The notes beneath the pieces are model-generated. The model was not told the DNA's origin and did no database searches. It saw only the letters and a list, made by a program, of their open reading frames with translations. From contig NZ_PQHZ01000016.1 in the NCBI RefSeq assembly GCF_003385185.1, positions 1 to 64,000 of the forward strand: a stretch of DNA of 64,000 bases, written 5' to 3'. This DNA comes from Amycolatopsis palatopharyngis (GTDB lineage Bacteria > Actinomycetota > Actinomycetes > Mycobacteriales > Pseudonocardiaceae). Both the position numbers and the translations under genes were made by a program. This document shows positions 52,306 through 60,578 of this stretch, piece after piece. Within the stretch, counting starts at the first letter, position 1. Each line of letters opens with the position of its first letter.

Positions 52306-53484
52306 GTGAGCGTGACGCAGGAGGGTGTCGAGCAGCAGGCGGCGACCGCACGAGAGCTGCTCGACGACTACACGGCTGGCGACTTCTTCCTCGCTACCAC
52401 CCGGCACACACTGCTGGGCGCGGGGGAGACGACCGAGTTCACCGACACCGACGCTGTTCGGCTGAGCGAGAACACCGCGACCGCGCTGGCTGGCTCCGCG
52501 GCTGGTTTCGCCGCGGGAGCGCTGCCCTTCGACACCACGGCGACCGCGGGCGCTCCAGGTCGAATCGTGCTGCCCGAGCGCGTCCGTTCCGCGGGGCCCG
52601 CGCATCCCGGCGTCATCGGCCTGCCTCGCCGCGCCGTCGGCATTCCCATCGGCGCGCACTCCGTTCCCGAACCCGCCCGGCACGTCGAAGCCGTTTCCAG
52701 GGCCATCACGATGTTGCGCCATCGCGAGCTGCGCAAGGTCGTGCTCGCCCGTGCGCTGGACATCGAGTTCGCCGATCCCGTCGATCCCGCGACGATCCTG
52801 CGCAACCTGGTGCTCGACAACCCCAATGGCTATACCTACGCCGCAGGTCTGCCCGATGGGCGCAACCTTGTCGGTGCCACCCCGGAGCTGCTGATCTCCC
52901 GCACCGGCCGCTCGGTGCTCGCGCACCCACATGCGGGATCGGCCCCGCGATCGGACGACCCGGAGACGGACGCGGCCAACGCGAAGGCCCTGCTGGCCTC
53001 GGCGAAGGACCACGCCGAGCACGCGGTGCTCGTCGAGGCCGTGGTGCAGACGCTGGGGCCGTTCTGCCGGGAACTACACGTGCCCGCGAAGCCCTCGCTC
53101 GTGGCGACGCCGGCCGTATGGCATCTGCGCACCACGATCAGCGGCGAACTCGTCGATCCCGATGTGACAGCGTTGCGTCTGGCCGCGGCCCTGCACCCGA
53201 CACCGGCGATCTGCGGCACACCGACGGGTTTCGCAAGGGAACTCGTCGGCAAGCTCGAGCCGTTCGACCGGGGGTACTACGCCGGGGCCGTCGGCTGGGT
53301 GGACGCCAGGGGCGACGGTGAGTGGGCGGTCGCGATCCGCTGCGCCGAGGTCGCCGGGCACGGGCTGCGGATGTACGCCGGTGGCGGGATCGTCGCCGAC
53401 TCCGAGCCGCATGCGGAACTCGCGGAAACCTCGGCGAAGTTCCAGACCCTGCTGCACGCGATGGGGCTGGAACTGGACTTCTAG
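52306..53484 (+). CDS. Isochorismate synthase (MenF/EntC/DhbC type)
   Basis: A 392-aa chorismate-binding enzyme converting chorismate to isochorismate, the entry to catecholate siderophores or menaquinone. Family blocks: LRKVVLARALDIEF (about residue 142), PHAGSAPRSDDP, WHLRTTISGEL, HPTPAICGTPTGFARE and GYYAGAVGWVDARGDGEWAV near the C-terminus, with catalytic Glu/His residues in place. I take GTG 52306 because AAGGAG stands 9 nt upstream; the frame is open to 52255. It converges on a Sfp-type phosphopantetheinyl transferase gene, a pairing typical of siderophore clusters, but no NRPS genes are in the window and no iron box precedes it. Confidence 0.92.
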   Translation: MSVTQEGVEQQAATARELLDDYTAGDFFLATTRHTLLGAGETTEFTDTDAVRLSENTATALAGSAAGFAAGALPFDTTATAGAPGRIVLPERVRSAGPAHPGVIGLPRRAVGIPIGAHSVPEPARHVEAVSRAITMLRHRELRKVVLARALDIEFADPVDPATILRNLVLDNPNGYTYAAGLPDGRNLVGATPELLISRTGRSVLAHPHAGSAPRSDDPETDAANAKALLASAKDHAEHAVLVEAVVQTLGPFCRELHVPAKPSLVATPAVWHLRTTISGELVDPDVTALRLAAALHPTPAICGTPTGFARELVGKLEPFDRGYYAGAVGWVDARGDGEWAVAIRCAEVAGHGLRMYAGGGIVADSEPHAELAETSAKFQTLLHAMGLELDF

Positions 53485-53530
53485 GGTGTGTCCGACGGAT
53501 CCGCTTTCCGGATCCATCAGACACGCCCTA
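53482..53530. terminator. Bidirectional terminator spanning two stop codons
   Basis: 53482-53503 pairs with 53509-53530 (22-bp stem with three mismatched DNA pairs that are G-U wobbles in RNA, 5-nt loop CTTTC). The stem begins at the isochorismate synthase TAG (53482-53484) and ends at the PPTase TAG (53528-53530 on the minus strand). Confidence 0.85.
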
Positions 53531-54220
53531 GGCCGGTGACCAGTGGTGCTCGGTCACGGCGATCTCCTGCTCGGTGAGCAGGGCGACGGCCGCGCGGTAC
53601 CCGGGGCCCGGTGTGAGGTCGGCCAGCCTGGTGCTCTCCGGGGTGAGCGAGTCGTCGGTCGAGCTGAGCAGGCCCGCGAGTTCACTCGGCGGAGTGAGAG
53701 TGATGCTGCGCAGCGGGAGCCGCAGACCCTTGCCGGTGGCCTTCAGTACCGCCTCCTTGCGGGCCCAGTAGGTGAAGAAGGCGTCCGCGCGCTCGTCCTC
53801 AGGTAGTGCGTGCACGGTGCGCCGCTCCGTCTCGCTGAGCGCGTAGTCGATCAGGGAGTCCTCGGCGCGCCGGTTCGCGGCCTCGACGTCGAGACCGACC
53901 GGGGTGTCCTCGGTCAGCGCGATGCCGACTCGTTCCCCGGAATGGGAGATCGAGAACCGCACCGGGGCGTCCGGCAGGCGCGGCGGGCCGTGGTGTTTGC
54001 CACAGTCCGCGCAGGTGGCGTCGAACGTCACGGTTTCGGGGGCGATGCCGAGCCGAGCCGCGACGAGCGTTTTGGCCAGTACCCGGCCGGTCAGGAAACG
54101 TCGCTGGTCCAGCTCCTGCCGGTAGCCGTCGTATCGCTCGGCCTCCAAAGGGCTGAGCAGTGGGAGGAACTCGTCGGTACGGGCGACCGGGGTGGCCCAC
54201 CAGACGGCGCAGTCGATCAC
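53528..54220 (-). CDS. 4'-phosphopantetheinyl transferase, Sfp type
   Basis: A 230-aa Sfp-type phosphopantetheinyl transferase that attaches the CoA-derived arm to carrier proteins of NRPS, PKS or fatty-acid synthases. Mg2+ motifs are VGLDVEAANRRAED (about residues 110-123) and FFTYWARKEAVLKATGKGL near residue 155, with FLTGRVLAKTLVAARLG and RFSISHSGERVGIAL as the P1 and P2 blocks. The GTG at 54220 begins VIDCAVWWATPVA; the frame stays open upstream across the promoter region. No clear ribosome-binding site, so the start is uncertain. It diverges from an acyl-CoA dehydrogenase and shares its operator region. Confidence 0.9.
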   Translation of the reverse strand: MIDCAVWWATPVARTDEFLPLLSPLEAERYDGYRQELDQRRFLTGRVLAKTLVAARLGIAPETVTFDATCADCGKHHGPPRLPDAPVRFSISHSGERVGIALTEDTPVGLDVEAANRRAEDSLIDYALSETERRTVHALPEDERADAFFTYWARKEAVLKATGKGLRLPLRSITLTPPSELAGLLSSTDDSLTPESTRLADLTPGPGYRAAVALLTEQEIAVTEHHWSPA

Positions 54221-54281
54221 CAGACGAACGTACGGGCAGACCGGGGACTGCCGCCAGTGCTCGGCATACGTTACGGTCAGT

Positions 54282-54299
54282 ACTAAGCGACCGCTTAGT
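54282..54299. promoter_or_regulatory. TetR-type operator between PPTase and acyl-CoA dehydrogenase
   Basis: ACTAAGCG (54282-54289) and CGCTTAGT (54292-54299) are a perfect 8-bp dyad around AC, in the divergent promoter region. It matches the general form of TetR-family operators near acyl-CoA dehydrogenase genes. Confidence 0.65.
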
Positions 54300-54335
54300 T
54301 GCGCGACCGCCGGGTAGTCGAAGGAGCCGTGCCCC

Positions 54336-55505
54336 ATGGATTTCAGTCTCAGTGTCGAAGAGCGCGAGGTACGCGACTGGGTGCGTACGTTCGTCCAGCG
54401 TGAACTCGTTCCCCGCGAGCAGGAGGTGCTGCGCAGGGAGCGGGCAGGCGAGCCGGGGCTGACCAGGGACGAGCTGACCGAGTTGCAGCTCAAGGCCAAG
54501 GAGTCGGGCTTCTGGGGAGTGCAGACCCCCGAGTCCTACGGCGGTATGGGCCTGTCCGCGGTCATGACCGCGCTGCTGGAGGCGGAGCTGGGTCGCACGT
54601 TCGTGCAGTTCCAGTTCGGCGGCTCCGCTGACAACATTCTGTTTCACGGCAACGAAGAGCAGCGCGAGCGCTACCTGCTGCCCACCATCTCCGGCGAGCG
54701 GAAGTCCTGTTTCGCCATCACCGAGCCGGGTGCGGGCTCCGACGCCAAGAACATTCGTACGTCCGCCAAGAAGGACGGCACGGACTGGATCATCAACGGT
54801 GAGAAGACCTTCATCACCGGCGGTAATGAGGCGGACTTCGCGATGGTGTTCGCCATCACGGATCCGGAAAAGGGCGCCGACGGCGGCGTTACCTGCTTCC
54901 TCGTGGACCGGGAGATGGGCTGGCGCTCGGAGTACATCGACACGATGGGCGAGTGGGGCCCGGCGGCCCTGGTCTTCGAGGACGTCCGGGTGCCGGAGAG
55001 TCAGATCCTCGGTGAGCTGGGTCAGGGCTTCGCGCTGGCGATGCAGTGGATCGGCCGTGGCCGATACCTGCTGCCCGCCAGGGCGATCGGTTCCTGTGAG
55101 CGGCTGCTGACGATGGCGATCGAGCACGCGAACACCAGGGAGACGTTCGGCGCGCCGATCGCCGAACGGCAGGCTATCCAATGGATGATCGCGGACTCCG
55201 GTGTCGAACTCGAGGCACTGCGCTGGCTCGTCCTGCACGCGGCCTGGCAGGTCGACTCCGGCCTGGATTCCCGGCACGCACAGTCGATGGCGAAGCTGTA
55301 CGGCGGCGTGAAGGCCAACGAGATCGTCGACCGGGTGATGCAGATTCACGGTGGCATGGGCTACACACGCGAACTGCCGATCGAGCGGTGGTACCGGGAA
55401 CTGCGCCTGCTGCGCATCTACGAGGGCACCGACGAGATCCAGCGCCGCACAATCGCGCGAAACCTGTTGAAGGGGCACGCCAAGGTCAGTGGCGCGCTGG
55501 GCTGA
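54336..55505 (+). CDS. Acyl-CoA dehydrogenase
   Basis: A 389-aa FAD-dependent acyl-CoA dehydrogenase. N-terminal block MDFSLSVEEREVRDWVRTFV; FAD/substrate motif CFAITEPGAGSDAKNIRTSA near residue 128; NGEKTFITGGNEADFAM; and C-terminal catalytic Glu in LLRIYEGTDEIQRRTIARNL near residue 370. AAGGAG is 9 nt before the ATG at 54336. It is divergent from the PPTase gene and has an 18-bp operator upstream, so it is likely TetR-controlled; which TetR is unclear. It converges on the small hypothetical gene with a strong terminator between. Confidence 0.94.
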   Translation: MDFSLSVEEREVRDWVRTFVQRELVPREQEVLRRERAGEPGLTRDELTELQLKAKESGFWGVQTPESYGGMGLSAVMTALLEAELGRTFVQFQFGGSADNILFHGNEEQRERYLLPTISGERKSCFAITEPGAGSDAKNIRTSAKKDGTDWIINGEKTFITGGNEADFAMVFAITDPEKGADGGVTCFLVDREMGWRSEYIDTMGEWGPAALVFEDVRVPESQILGELGQGFALAMQWIGRGRYLLPARAIGSCERLLTMAIEHANTRETFGAPIAERQAIQWMIADSGVELEALRWLVLHAAWQVDSGLDSRHAQSMAKLYGGVKANEIVDRVMQIHGGMGYTRELPIERWYRELRLLRIYEGTDEIQRRTIARNLLKGHAKVSGALG

Positions 55506-55525
55506 GCGGAGCGGAAGCCGTCATG

Positions 55526-55562
55526 GCCCACCTCGGGAGCGTCAGCAGCTCCCGAGGTGGGC
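55526..55562. terminator. Bidirectional terminator
   Basis: GCCCACCTCGGGAGC (55526-55540) pairs perfectly with GCTCCCGAGGTGGGC (55548-55562), loop 7 nt, between convergent genes ending at 55505 and 55576. Confidence 0.9.
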
Positions 55563-55575
55563 GATGGTCAGGTTC

Positions 55576-55902
55576 TCAGTCGTCCTTGCGTGCGCGTAGT
55601 GCCAGGGGAACGCCTGCCAGATCTTCTTCGTTGCAGAGCAGTTTCAGGTCGTAGTACGGCGAACCTTCCCGCTCGTCGTAGTCCAGGTGGATGGCGATAA
55701 CGTCCACGGGTTCACCCAGCCAACGCTGTGCGTCCCGAAGCCACCCGGCGCAACGTTCCAGGGCCGCAGGTAGATCATCATCGCGGAACTCGACCGGGCG
55801 ATAAGGCACATCCTGTACCTGGTCCCGAGGGTCGGTCGGCACCGGAAGTCCAGGTGCGAGGCCCGATTCGGTGAGTTCCAGTTGGATCGTTTCCTCAGTC
55901 AC
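55576..55902 (-). CDS. Small hypothetical protein
   Basis: A 108-aa acidic cytoplasmic protein that I do not recognise. It contains RPVEFRDDDLPAALERCAGW, DVIAIHLDYDEREGSPYYDL and ends LRARKDD; there is no signal or membrane segment. I take GTG 55902 (VTEETIQLEL), with a GGGGGA about 10 nt upstream; ATG 55923 is an alternative. It lies 81 bp after a TetR gene on the same strand, at the end of the enoyl-CoA hydratase/acyl-CoA ligase/TetR operon, and may be co-transcribed. No function can be assigned. Confidence 0.7.
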   Translation of the reverse strand: MTEETIQLELTESGLAPGLPVPTDPRDQVQDVPYRPVEFRDDDLPAALERCAGWLRDAQRWLGEPVDVIAIHLDYDEREGSPYYDLKLLCNEEDLAGVPLALRARKDD

Positions 55903-55983
55903 CCTTCGAGCGTCCCCCAGCATCGCTGCCGGGGCAAGCGTTAGCGGGGCCCAACACGCTGCCGACCTCACCTCCACCCCTGT

Positions 55984-56592
55984 TCAGGGGGATTTTCCGG
56001 CCGGCTCCGCTGACCCGGACGCGCCGAGTGCACCCAATGCGAGCGTGGCGTAGTGCCGGGACAGCTGCTCCAGAGACAACGGGCCGCTGGGCGAATACCA
56101 CCTGGCCACGCCGTTGCACATCTCCAGCAACGCCAGCCTGCTGACCGTGGGTTCGTCCGTGTGGAAGATCCCGCTGCGGACACCGTCGTCGATGGCCTCG
56201 GCCCAGAGCGTCTCGTAACTGTCGCGCAATCGGATGACGGCCTGCTGGGATTCGGGTGAGAGGGATCGCACCTCGTTGTCCACCACGCGCGTCTCGTCGG
56301 GCTGTGTCGCATGCGTGGTCACGTGCAGGGCGACGAGCACGCGTAGCCGCTCCCTCGGATCGGTGATACCGGCCACGGCGGCGCGGGCCGAGCCGAGCAG
56401 CGACACCAGCGACTCCCGCATGAGCTCGGCCAGCAACGCCTCCTTTGTGCCCATGTAGTGGTAGAGGCTGGCGGAGGACAGGTTCGCCTCCTGCGCCAGA
56501 TCTCGGATCCCGGTGCCGTGAAACCCTCGTGTCGCGAAGAGTTTCAGCGCGGCCCGGCGCACGCGTTCCCGGCTCGGTACCGGGTCCTTCAC
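55984..56592 (-). CDS. TetR-family regulator of the acyl-CoA ligase operon
   Basis: A 202-aa TetR regulator. Helix-turn-helix: GIRDLAQEANLSSASLYHYM followed by GTKEALLAELM (about residues 28-58). The C-terminal domain (LHVTTHATQPDETRVVDNEV) resembles KstR/FadR-like TetR_C domains that sense acyl-CoA. The GTG at 56592 overlaps the stop of the acyl-CoA ligase gene in GTGA; a GTG at 56598 is the alternative. Being the third gene of the coupled hydratase-ligase operon it probably regulates that operon. Confidence 0.9.
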   Translation of the reverse strand: MKDPVPSRERVRRAALKLFATRGFHGTGIRDLAQEANLSSASLYHYMGTKEALLAELMRESLVSLLGSARAAVAGITDPRERLRVLVALHVTTHATQPDETRVVDNEVRSLSPESQQAVIRLRDSYETLWAEAIDDGVRSGIFHTDEPTVSRLALLEMCNGVARWYSPSGPLSLEQLSRHYATLALGALGASGSAEPAGKSP

Positions 56593-58145
56593 CGCCACGT
56601 GCCGTCCGTCCTGTCGTAGGAGCCCACCCGCAGATCCGGTCCCGCCCGGCGCAGTTCGCCCTTGGCGACCCGCTCCGACGGTGTCATCGGCAACTCCTCG
56701 ACGTAGGCCCAGTAGCGCGGAACCTTGAAGTAGGCCAGTTTCTCCGCACAGAACTCGGCGAGCTCGGTGGGTGGCAGCGTGGACACGTCGTGCTCGCCGT
56801 CGAGCACCACGTACGCCTTGATCTCCTCGCCGCGAATCTCGTCCGGGACCGCGATCACCGCGGCCAGGCGTACCTCGGGGTGCAACATGAGGGCGCGTTC
56901 CACCTCGTCGGCCGACACGTTCTCGCCGCTGCGCCGGATCATGTCCTTCGTGCGGCCGACGTAGTACACCCGGCCTTCGGTGTCCATCGTGGCCAGATCG
57001 CCGGTATGGAACCAGCCGCCCCGGAACGCCCGCTCGGTCGCTTCCTGGTCCTCGTGGTAGCCGTGCATCAGCCCCACGCCCCGAATCAGCAACTCGCCGG
57101 TCTCGCCACGCGGGAGCGCGCGGCCGTGTTCGTCGGCGATCAGCACCTCCCGCCCGGGAACCGGCCTGCCCAGGCAGCCGGTGCCGACCGCGTCGCGGTG
57201 ATCCGCCGCGGAAACCCGGATGTCGCCGCCGGTCTCGGTCATGCCGAAGGCCTCGTGCCACGGAGCTGCCCAGCGTCGCTCCAGCTCGGCGTGCAGGTCG
57301 CGGGGAATCGCTGAGGCGCTGATCGCCCTTACCCGGTGCCGACGGTCCTCCTCGGACTCCGGAACACGCAGTAGCAATGTGGGCATCAGGCCGAGGCAGT
57401 AGAACCAGGTGACGCCGTGCTCGCGCACCTTGGCCCAGAACGTCGAGGGATGGAACCGGTCCAGCACCACCAGTGTCGCGCCGGAGGCGAGCCCCACCGC
57501 GACGTTCCACTGTGGATCGATGTAGTGAAACGGCTGGGCCGTGAGCAGTACGTCATCGTCTTGGATCGAGGGAAACTCCGTGACCAGCCCCCTGGCGAGG
57601 GTCGTCCAGTAACTGTGCGGCAGCACGCATCCCTTTGGTGCGCCCGTGGTGCCGGAGGTGTACTGGATATTGGCCGTTGACTCCCCGACCGGATGGAACT
57701 CCGGGGCCGCTGTCCGCGACGTCAGCTCGGCCACGTCGAGCACCCGCAGTACAGCCGTGCCTTCGGCGATGGTGGTGAGCAGCTCGTGGAACTCCGGTGT
57801 GGTGACGGCGAACCGGGCACCGGAGTGTGCCAGCACGTGTCTTCCGTCCAGTTCCCGGTAGTTGATGTTCACCGGGACGAGCGCGGCGCCGAGTTTCGCC
57901 AGCGCCAGCCAGAGCAGTGGGAACTCAGGCTGGTTGCGCAGCATCACGGCCACCCGATCGCCTGGCCGCACCCCGGTCTCGGCGAGCGCGGCGGCGAGTT
58001 CGGCGCTCCGGTCGCCCACCTCGGCGAAAGTGAAGCGCTCGCCGGTGGCATCGAAGACCCAGGCGTCCTTGTCCGGCCAGATTTCGACAGCCCTGTCCAG
58101 CAGGGTGGCGAGGTCGTGCACGTCGTCGAGGCCTGCTGGGCTCAT
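56589..58145 (-). CDS. AMP-dependent acyl-CoA synthetase (CaiC-like)
   Basis: A 518-aa ANL-superfamily acyl-CoA synthetase. Motifs: IQYTSGTTGAPKGCVLPHS (A3), EAFGMTETGGDIRVS (A5), FRGGWFHTGDLATMDTEGRV (A7) and GRTKDMIRRSGENVSADEVE (A8). The C-terminal A10 region reads PMTPSERVAKGEL, where the usual GK with the adenylation lysine is ER; this SERVAK form appears in related carnitine-CoA-ligase-like proteins but weakens the catalytic lysine assignment. Its ATG at 58145 overlaps the stop of the enoyl-CoA hydratase gene (ATGA), and the TetR gene overlaps its own stop, so three genes are coupled. Acyl substrate unknown. Confidence 0.9.
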   Translation of the reverse strand: MSPAGLDDVHDLATLLDRAVEIWPDKDAWVFDATGERFTFAEVGDRSAELAAALAETGVRPGDRVAVMLRNQPEFPLLWLALAKLGAALVPVNINYRELDGRHVLAHSGARFAVTTPEFHELLTTIAEGTAVLRVLDVAELTSRTAAPEFHPVGESTANIQYTSGTTGAPKGCVLPHSYWTTLARGLVTEFPSIQDDDVLLTAQPFHYIDPQWNVAVGLASGATLVVLDRFHPSTFWAKVREHGVTWFYCLGLMPTLLLRVPESEEDRRHRVRAISASAIPRDLHAELERRWAAPWHEAFGMTETGGDIRVSAADHRDAVGTGCLGRPVPGREVLIADEHGRALPRGETGELLIRGVGLMHGYHEDQEATERAFRGGWFHTGDLATMDTEGRVYYVGRTKDMIRRSGENVSADEVERALMLHPEVRLAAVIAVPDEIRGEEIKAYVVLDGEHDVSTLPPTELAEFCAEKLAYFKVPRYWAYVEELPMTPSERVAKGELRRAGPDLRVGSYDRTDGTWR

Positions 58146-58912
58146 CGGTCGGCTCCGGAACGGGACCGGAACCTGGCGGAGGACTCGGCGACCTCTGCCG
58201 AGTGCTCGGTGACCAGAGCATGGCTGATCTCGAGTTCCAGCGCGGTTTCCAGCGAGCTGTCGATGCCCTGGTCCAACGCGCGTTTGGCGAGCGCCACCGA
58301 AGAAACGGGGTGCTCGGCCACCTTGCGTGCCCAGGTGAGTGCCTGCTCGAGTAGCTCGTCGCCGGGCAGTACCTCGTTCACCAGCCCCAGTTTCGCGGCG
58401 GTCTCGGCGTCGATCCGCTCGCCGAGCAGCAGCAGTTGCTTCGCCTTGAGCGGGCCGACCAGCAGCGGCAGCAGGCGAGACGCGGCGCCGGTGACGCTCA
58501 GCCCGAGGCCCGCCTCGGGGAAGGCGAACACCGCGTCCTCGGCGGCGAGCACGAGGTCGCAGCCGAGGGCGAACTCGGCTCCTGCGCCGATCGCGTAGCC
58601 GTGCACGGCGGCGATCACCGGCTGGCGCAGCCCGCGCAGGCAGCGGGTGACGTCCTGCAGCCGTTCCAGCCGTGCCCGTGAGTCTCCTTGCGCGGGCGGC
58701 TCCTTGAGATCGTGGCCTGCACAGAACGCGCGGCCCCTCCCGGTCAGTACGACCGCGCGGACCTCTGGGTCCGCGCCGGCCGTACGCAGGACGGCCAGCA
58801 GGTCATCGACTAGTTCTGGCACGACCGCGTTGAGTCGCTGCGGGCGGTTCAGCCGGACGACGGCGACGCCGCCGTCCACGGCGAGTTCGACGGTGCTCGG
58901 TACAGAGGTCAT
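58142..58912 (-). CDS. Enoyl-CoA hydratase/isomerase family protein
   Basis: A 256-aa crotonase-fold enzyme acting on acyl-CoA thioesters. The oxyanion-hole segments are GRAFCAGHDLKEP (about residues 61-73) and GYAIGAGAEFALGCDLVLAA (about 104-123), with the acidic residue in AFPEAGLGLSVTGAASRLL. Of the two catalytic Glu of hydratases, the second position is AFPEAG; the first aligns near GAGAEF, so hydratase activity is plausible. It is the first gene of a coupled operon with the acyl-CoA ligase and TetR, pointing to degradation of an unknown carboxylic acid. Confidence 0.92.
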   Translation of the reverse strand: MTSVPSTVELAVDGGVAVVRLNRPQRLNAVVPELVDDLLAVLRTAGADPEVRAVVLTGRGRAFCAGHDLKEPPAQGDSRARLERLQDVTRCLRGLRQPVIAAVHGYAIGAGAEFALGCDLVLAAEDAVFAFPEAGLGLSVTGAASRLLPLLVGPLKAKQLLLLGERIDAETAAKLGLVNEVLPGDELLEQALTWARKVAEHPVSSVALAKRALDQGIDSSLETALELEISHALVTEHSAEVAESSARFRSRSGADR

Positions 58913-58930
58913 GGCAGGAGCCTAGCCATC

Positions 58931-58946
58931 CGATCGATCGATCGAT
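58931..58946. repeat. (CGAT)4 palindromic tetranucleotide repeat in divergent promoter
   Basis: CGATCGATCGATCGAT at 58931-58946 lies in the 47-bp gap between the divergent enoyl-CoA hydratase and amidohydrolase genes. It is self-complementary in overlapping registers and could be an operator, for example for the TetR of the hydratase operon. Confidence 0.5.
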
Positions 58947-58959
58947 AGAGTTGGCGCCC

Positions 58960-60564
58960 ATGCGAGTTGATGCGGTCTACGAGAACGCGCGGTTCCTCAC
59001 CCCGTGGCAGCCGGTGCGCGCACTGGCCGTGCTGCACGGCCGAATCGTCGCGCTCGGCGACGAGGCGGCGGAACTCACCGCACGCAGGCGTATCGACCTC
59101 GACGGCGCGACCGTGGTGCCCGGCTTCCACGACGCGCACAACCACATGGCGTGGTTCGGGATGACCCTCGACGAGGTTCCGCTCGGGCCCGCCCACTGCG
59201 CGAGCGTCGAAGACGTCTACGCCGCCGTCGCCCGCAGGGCCGCGAGCGAGCCAAAGGGCGGCTGGATCGTCGGCAGCGGATACGACCAGAACAAGCTCGT
59301 GGGTGGACACCCGACCCGGCAGGGCCTCGACCGAGCCGCCCCGGAGCACCACGTACGCCTGAAGCACACGTCGGGACACATGTCCGTGGTGAACTCCCGC
59401 GTGCTCGACCAGCTCGACCTGGCGAACGTGCCGGTCGGTGGCGATCTGGTCCGCGACGCCGATGGCGTACCGACCGGCCTGTTGCGGGAACAGGCCCAGC
59501 TCCTGCTTCGCCCGCTGATCTACCCGACGCCGATAGCCACCGTCGCTCGCGCGATCGACAGAGCGGGCAGGCAGTTCCTCGCCGAGGGCATCACCAGCGT
59601 GCAGGAGGCGGGAGTCGGCGGCGGCCTCGTCGGAGAGACGCCCTGCGAGGTGGCGGCCTACCAGCGTGCCCGCGACGAGGGCACGCTGCACGTGCGCTCC
59701 ACGCTGATGGTCGCCTCGAGTGTGCTCCACGAACTCGAGCACGACCCGGCCGACGACGTGGCGTTCTCCCTGGACCTGGGACTGCGCAGCGGTTTCGGCG
59801 ACGAATGGCTGCGGATCGGGCCGATGAAGATCTTCGCCGACGGCTCGCTGATCGGCCGCACCTCTGCGATGCACGACGACTTCGCAGGCGAGCCGGGCAA
59901 CCGGGGCTACTTCCAGCTTCCGGAGGAGGAGTTGGCCGAGACCATCCTGCGGGCACACGCGGCGGGCTGGCAGATCGCCACGCATGCGATCGGGGACAGG
60001 GCGGTCACCGCGGTGCTGGACGCCTACACCGCGGCGCTGACCGCGCACCCGCGCGCCGGACATCGCCACCGCATCGAGCACTGTGGTGTGCTCCCGCCCG
60101 CCGAGCTGCACCGGCTCGCCCAGCTGGAACTGATCCCCGTGCCGCAGGGCCGGTTCGTCAACGAGATCGGCGACGGTATGCGTGAAGCGCTCGGCCCCGA
60201 ACGGGAAGCATGGTGCTACCGGGGCCGCAGCTTCCTGGACGCCGGCTGCATGCTCCCGGCCAGCTCCGACCGCCCGGTGGTCAACGGAGCTCCCCTGCTC
60301 GGCCTCGCAGACCTGGTGCGCAGGCAAACGGCCGGTGGGCACCTGCTCGGGGCGGACGAGTGCCTCACCGCGGCCGAGGCGCTGCGCGCCTACACCGAAG
60401 GGTCCGCCTACGCGGCGTTTCGCGAACGGGACCTCGGCACCCTCGAGCCCGGCAAACTGGCCGACTTCGTGGCGTTGTCCGCCGATCCGACCGACGAGGC
60501 CAACCTCGACTCGGTCCGTGTGCTGGGCACCGTCGTCGGCGGTGAACTTGTGTACCAGAGCTGA
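58960..60564 (+). CDS. Amidohydrolase, YtcJ-like
   Basis: A 534-aa amidohydrolase of the YtcJ/COG1574 group. The metal-binding motif is VVPGFHDAHNHMAWFG (about residues 49-64); other conserved regions are GWIVGSGYDQNKLVGGHPTR, the carbamylated-Lys/His region GPMKIFADGSLIGRTSAM, IATHAIGDRAV and HRIEHCGVLPPAELHR, ending LGTLEPGKLADFVALSADP. I take ATG 58960 over a TTG at 58951. No signal peptide. Family members hydrolyse N-acyl and related amides; the substrate is unknown. GNAT and MntR-like genes follow. Confidence 0.92.
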   Translation: MRVDAVYENARFLTPWQPVRALAVLHGRIVALGDEAAELTARRRIDLDGATVVPGFHDAHNHMAWFGMTLDEVPLGPAHCASVEDVYAAVARRAASEPKGGWIVGSGYDQNKLVGGHPTRQGLDRAAPEHHVRLKHTSGHMSVVNSRVLDQLDLANVPVGGDLVRDADGVPTGLLREQAQLLLRPLIYPTPIATVARAIDRAGRQFLAEGITSVQEAGVGGGLVGETPCEVAAYQRARDEGTLHVRSTLMVASSVLHELEHDPADDVAFSLDLGLRSGFGDEWLRIGPMKIFADGSLIGRTSAMHDDFAGEPGNRGYFQLPEEELAETILRAHAAGWQIATHAIGDRAVTAVLDAYTAALTAHPRAGHRHRIEHCGVLPPAELHRLAQLELIPVPQGRFVNEIGDGMREALGPEREAWCYRGRSFLDAGCMLPASSDRPVVNGAPLLGLADLVRRQTAGGHLLGADECLTAAEALRAYTEGSAYAAFRERDLGTLEPGKLADFVALSADPTDEANLDSVRVLGTVVGGELVYQS

Positions 60565-60578
60565 GAAAAGGAGAGCAC

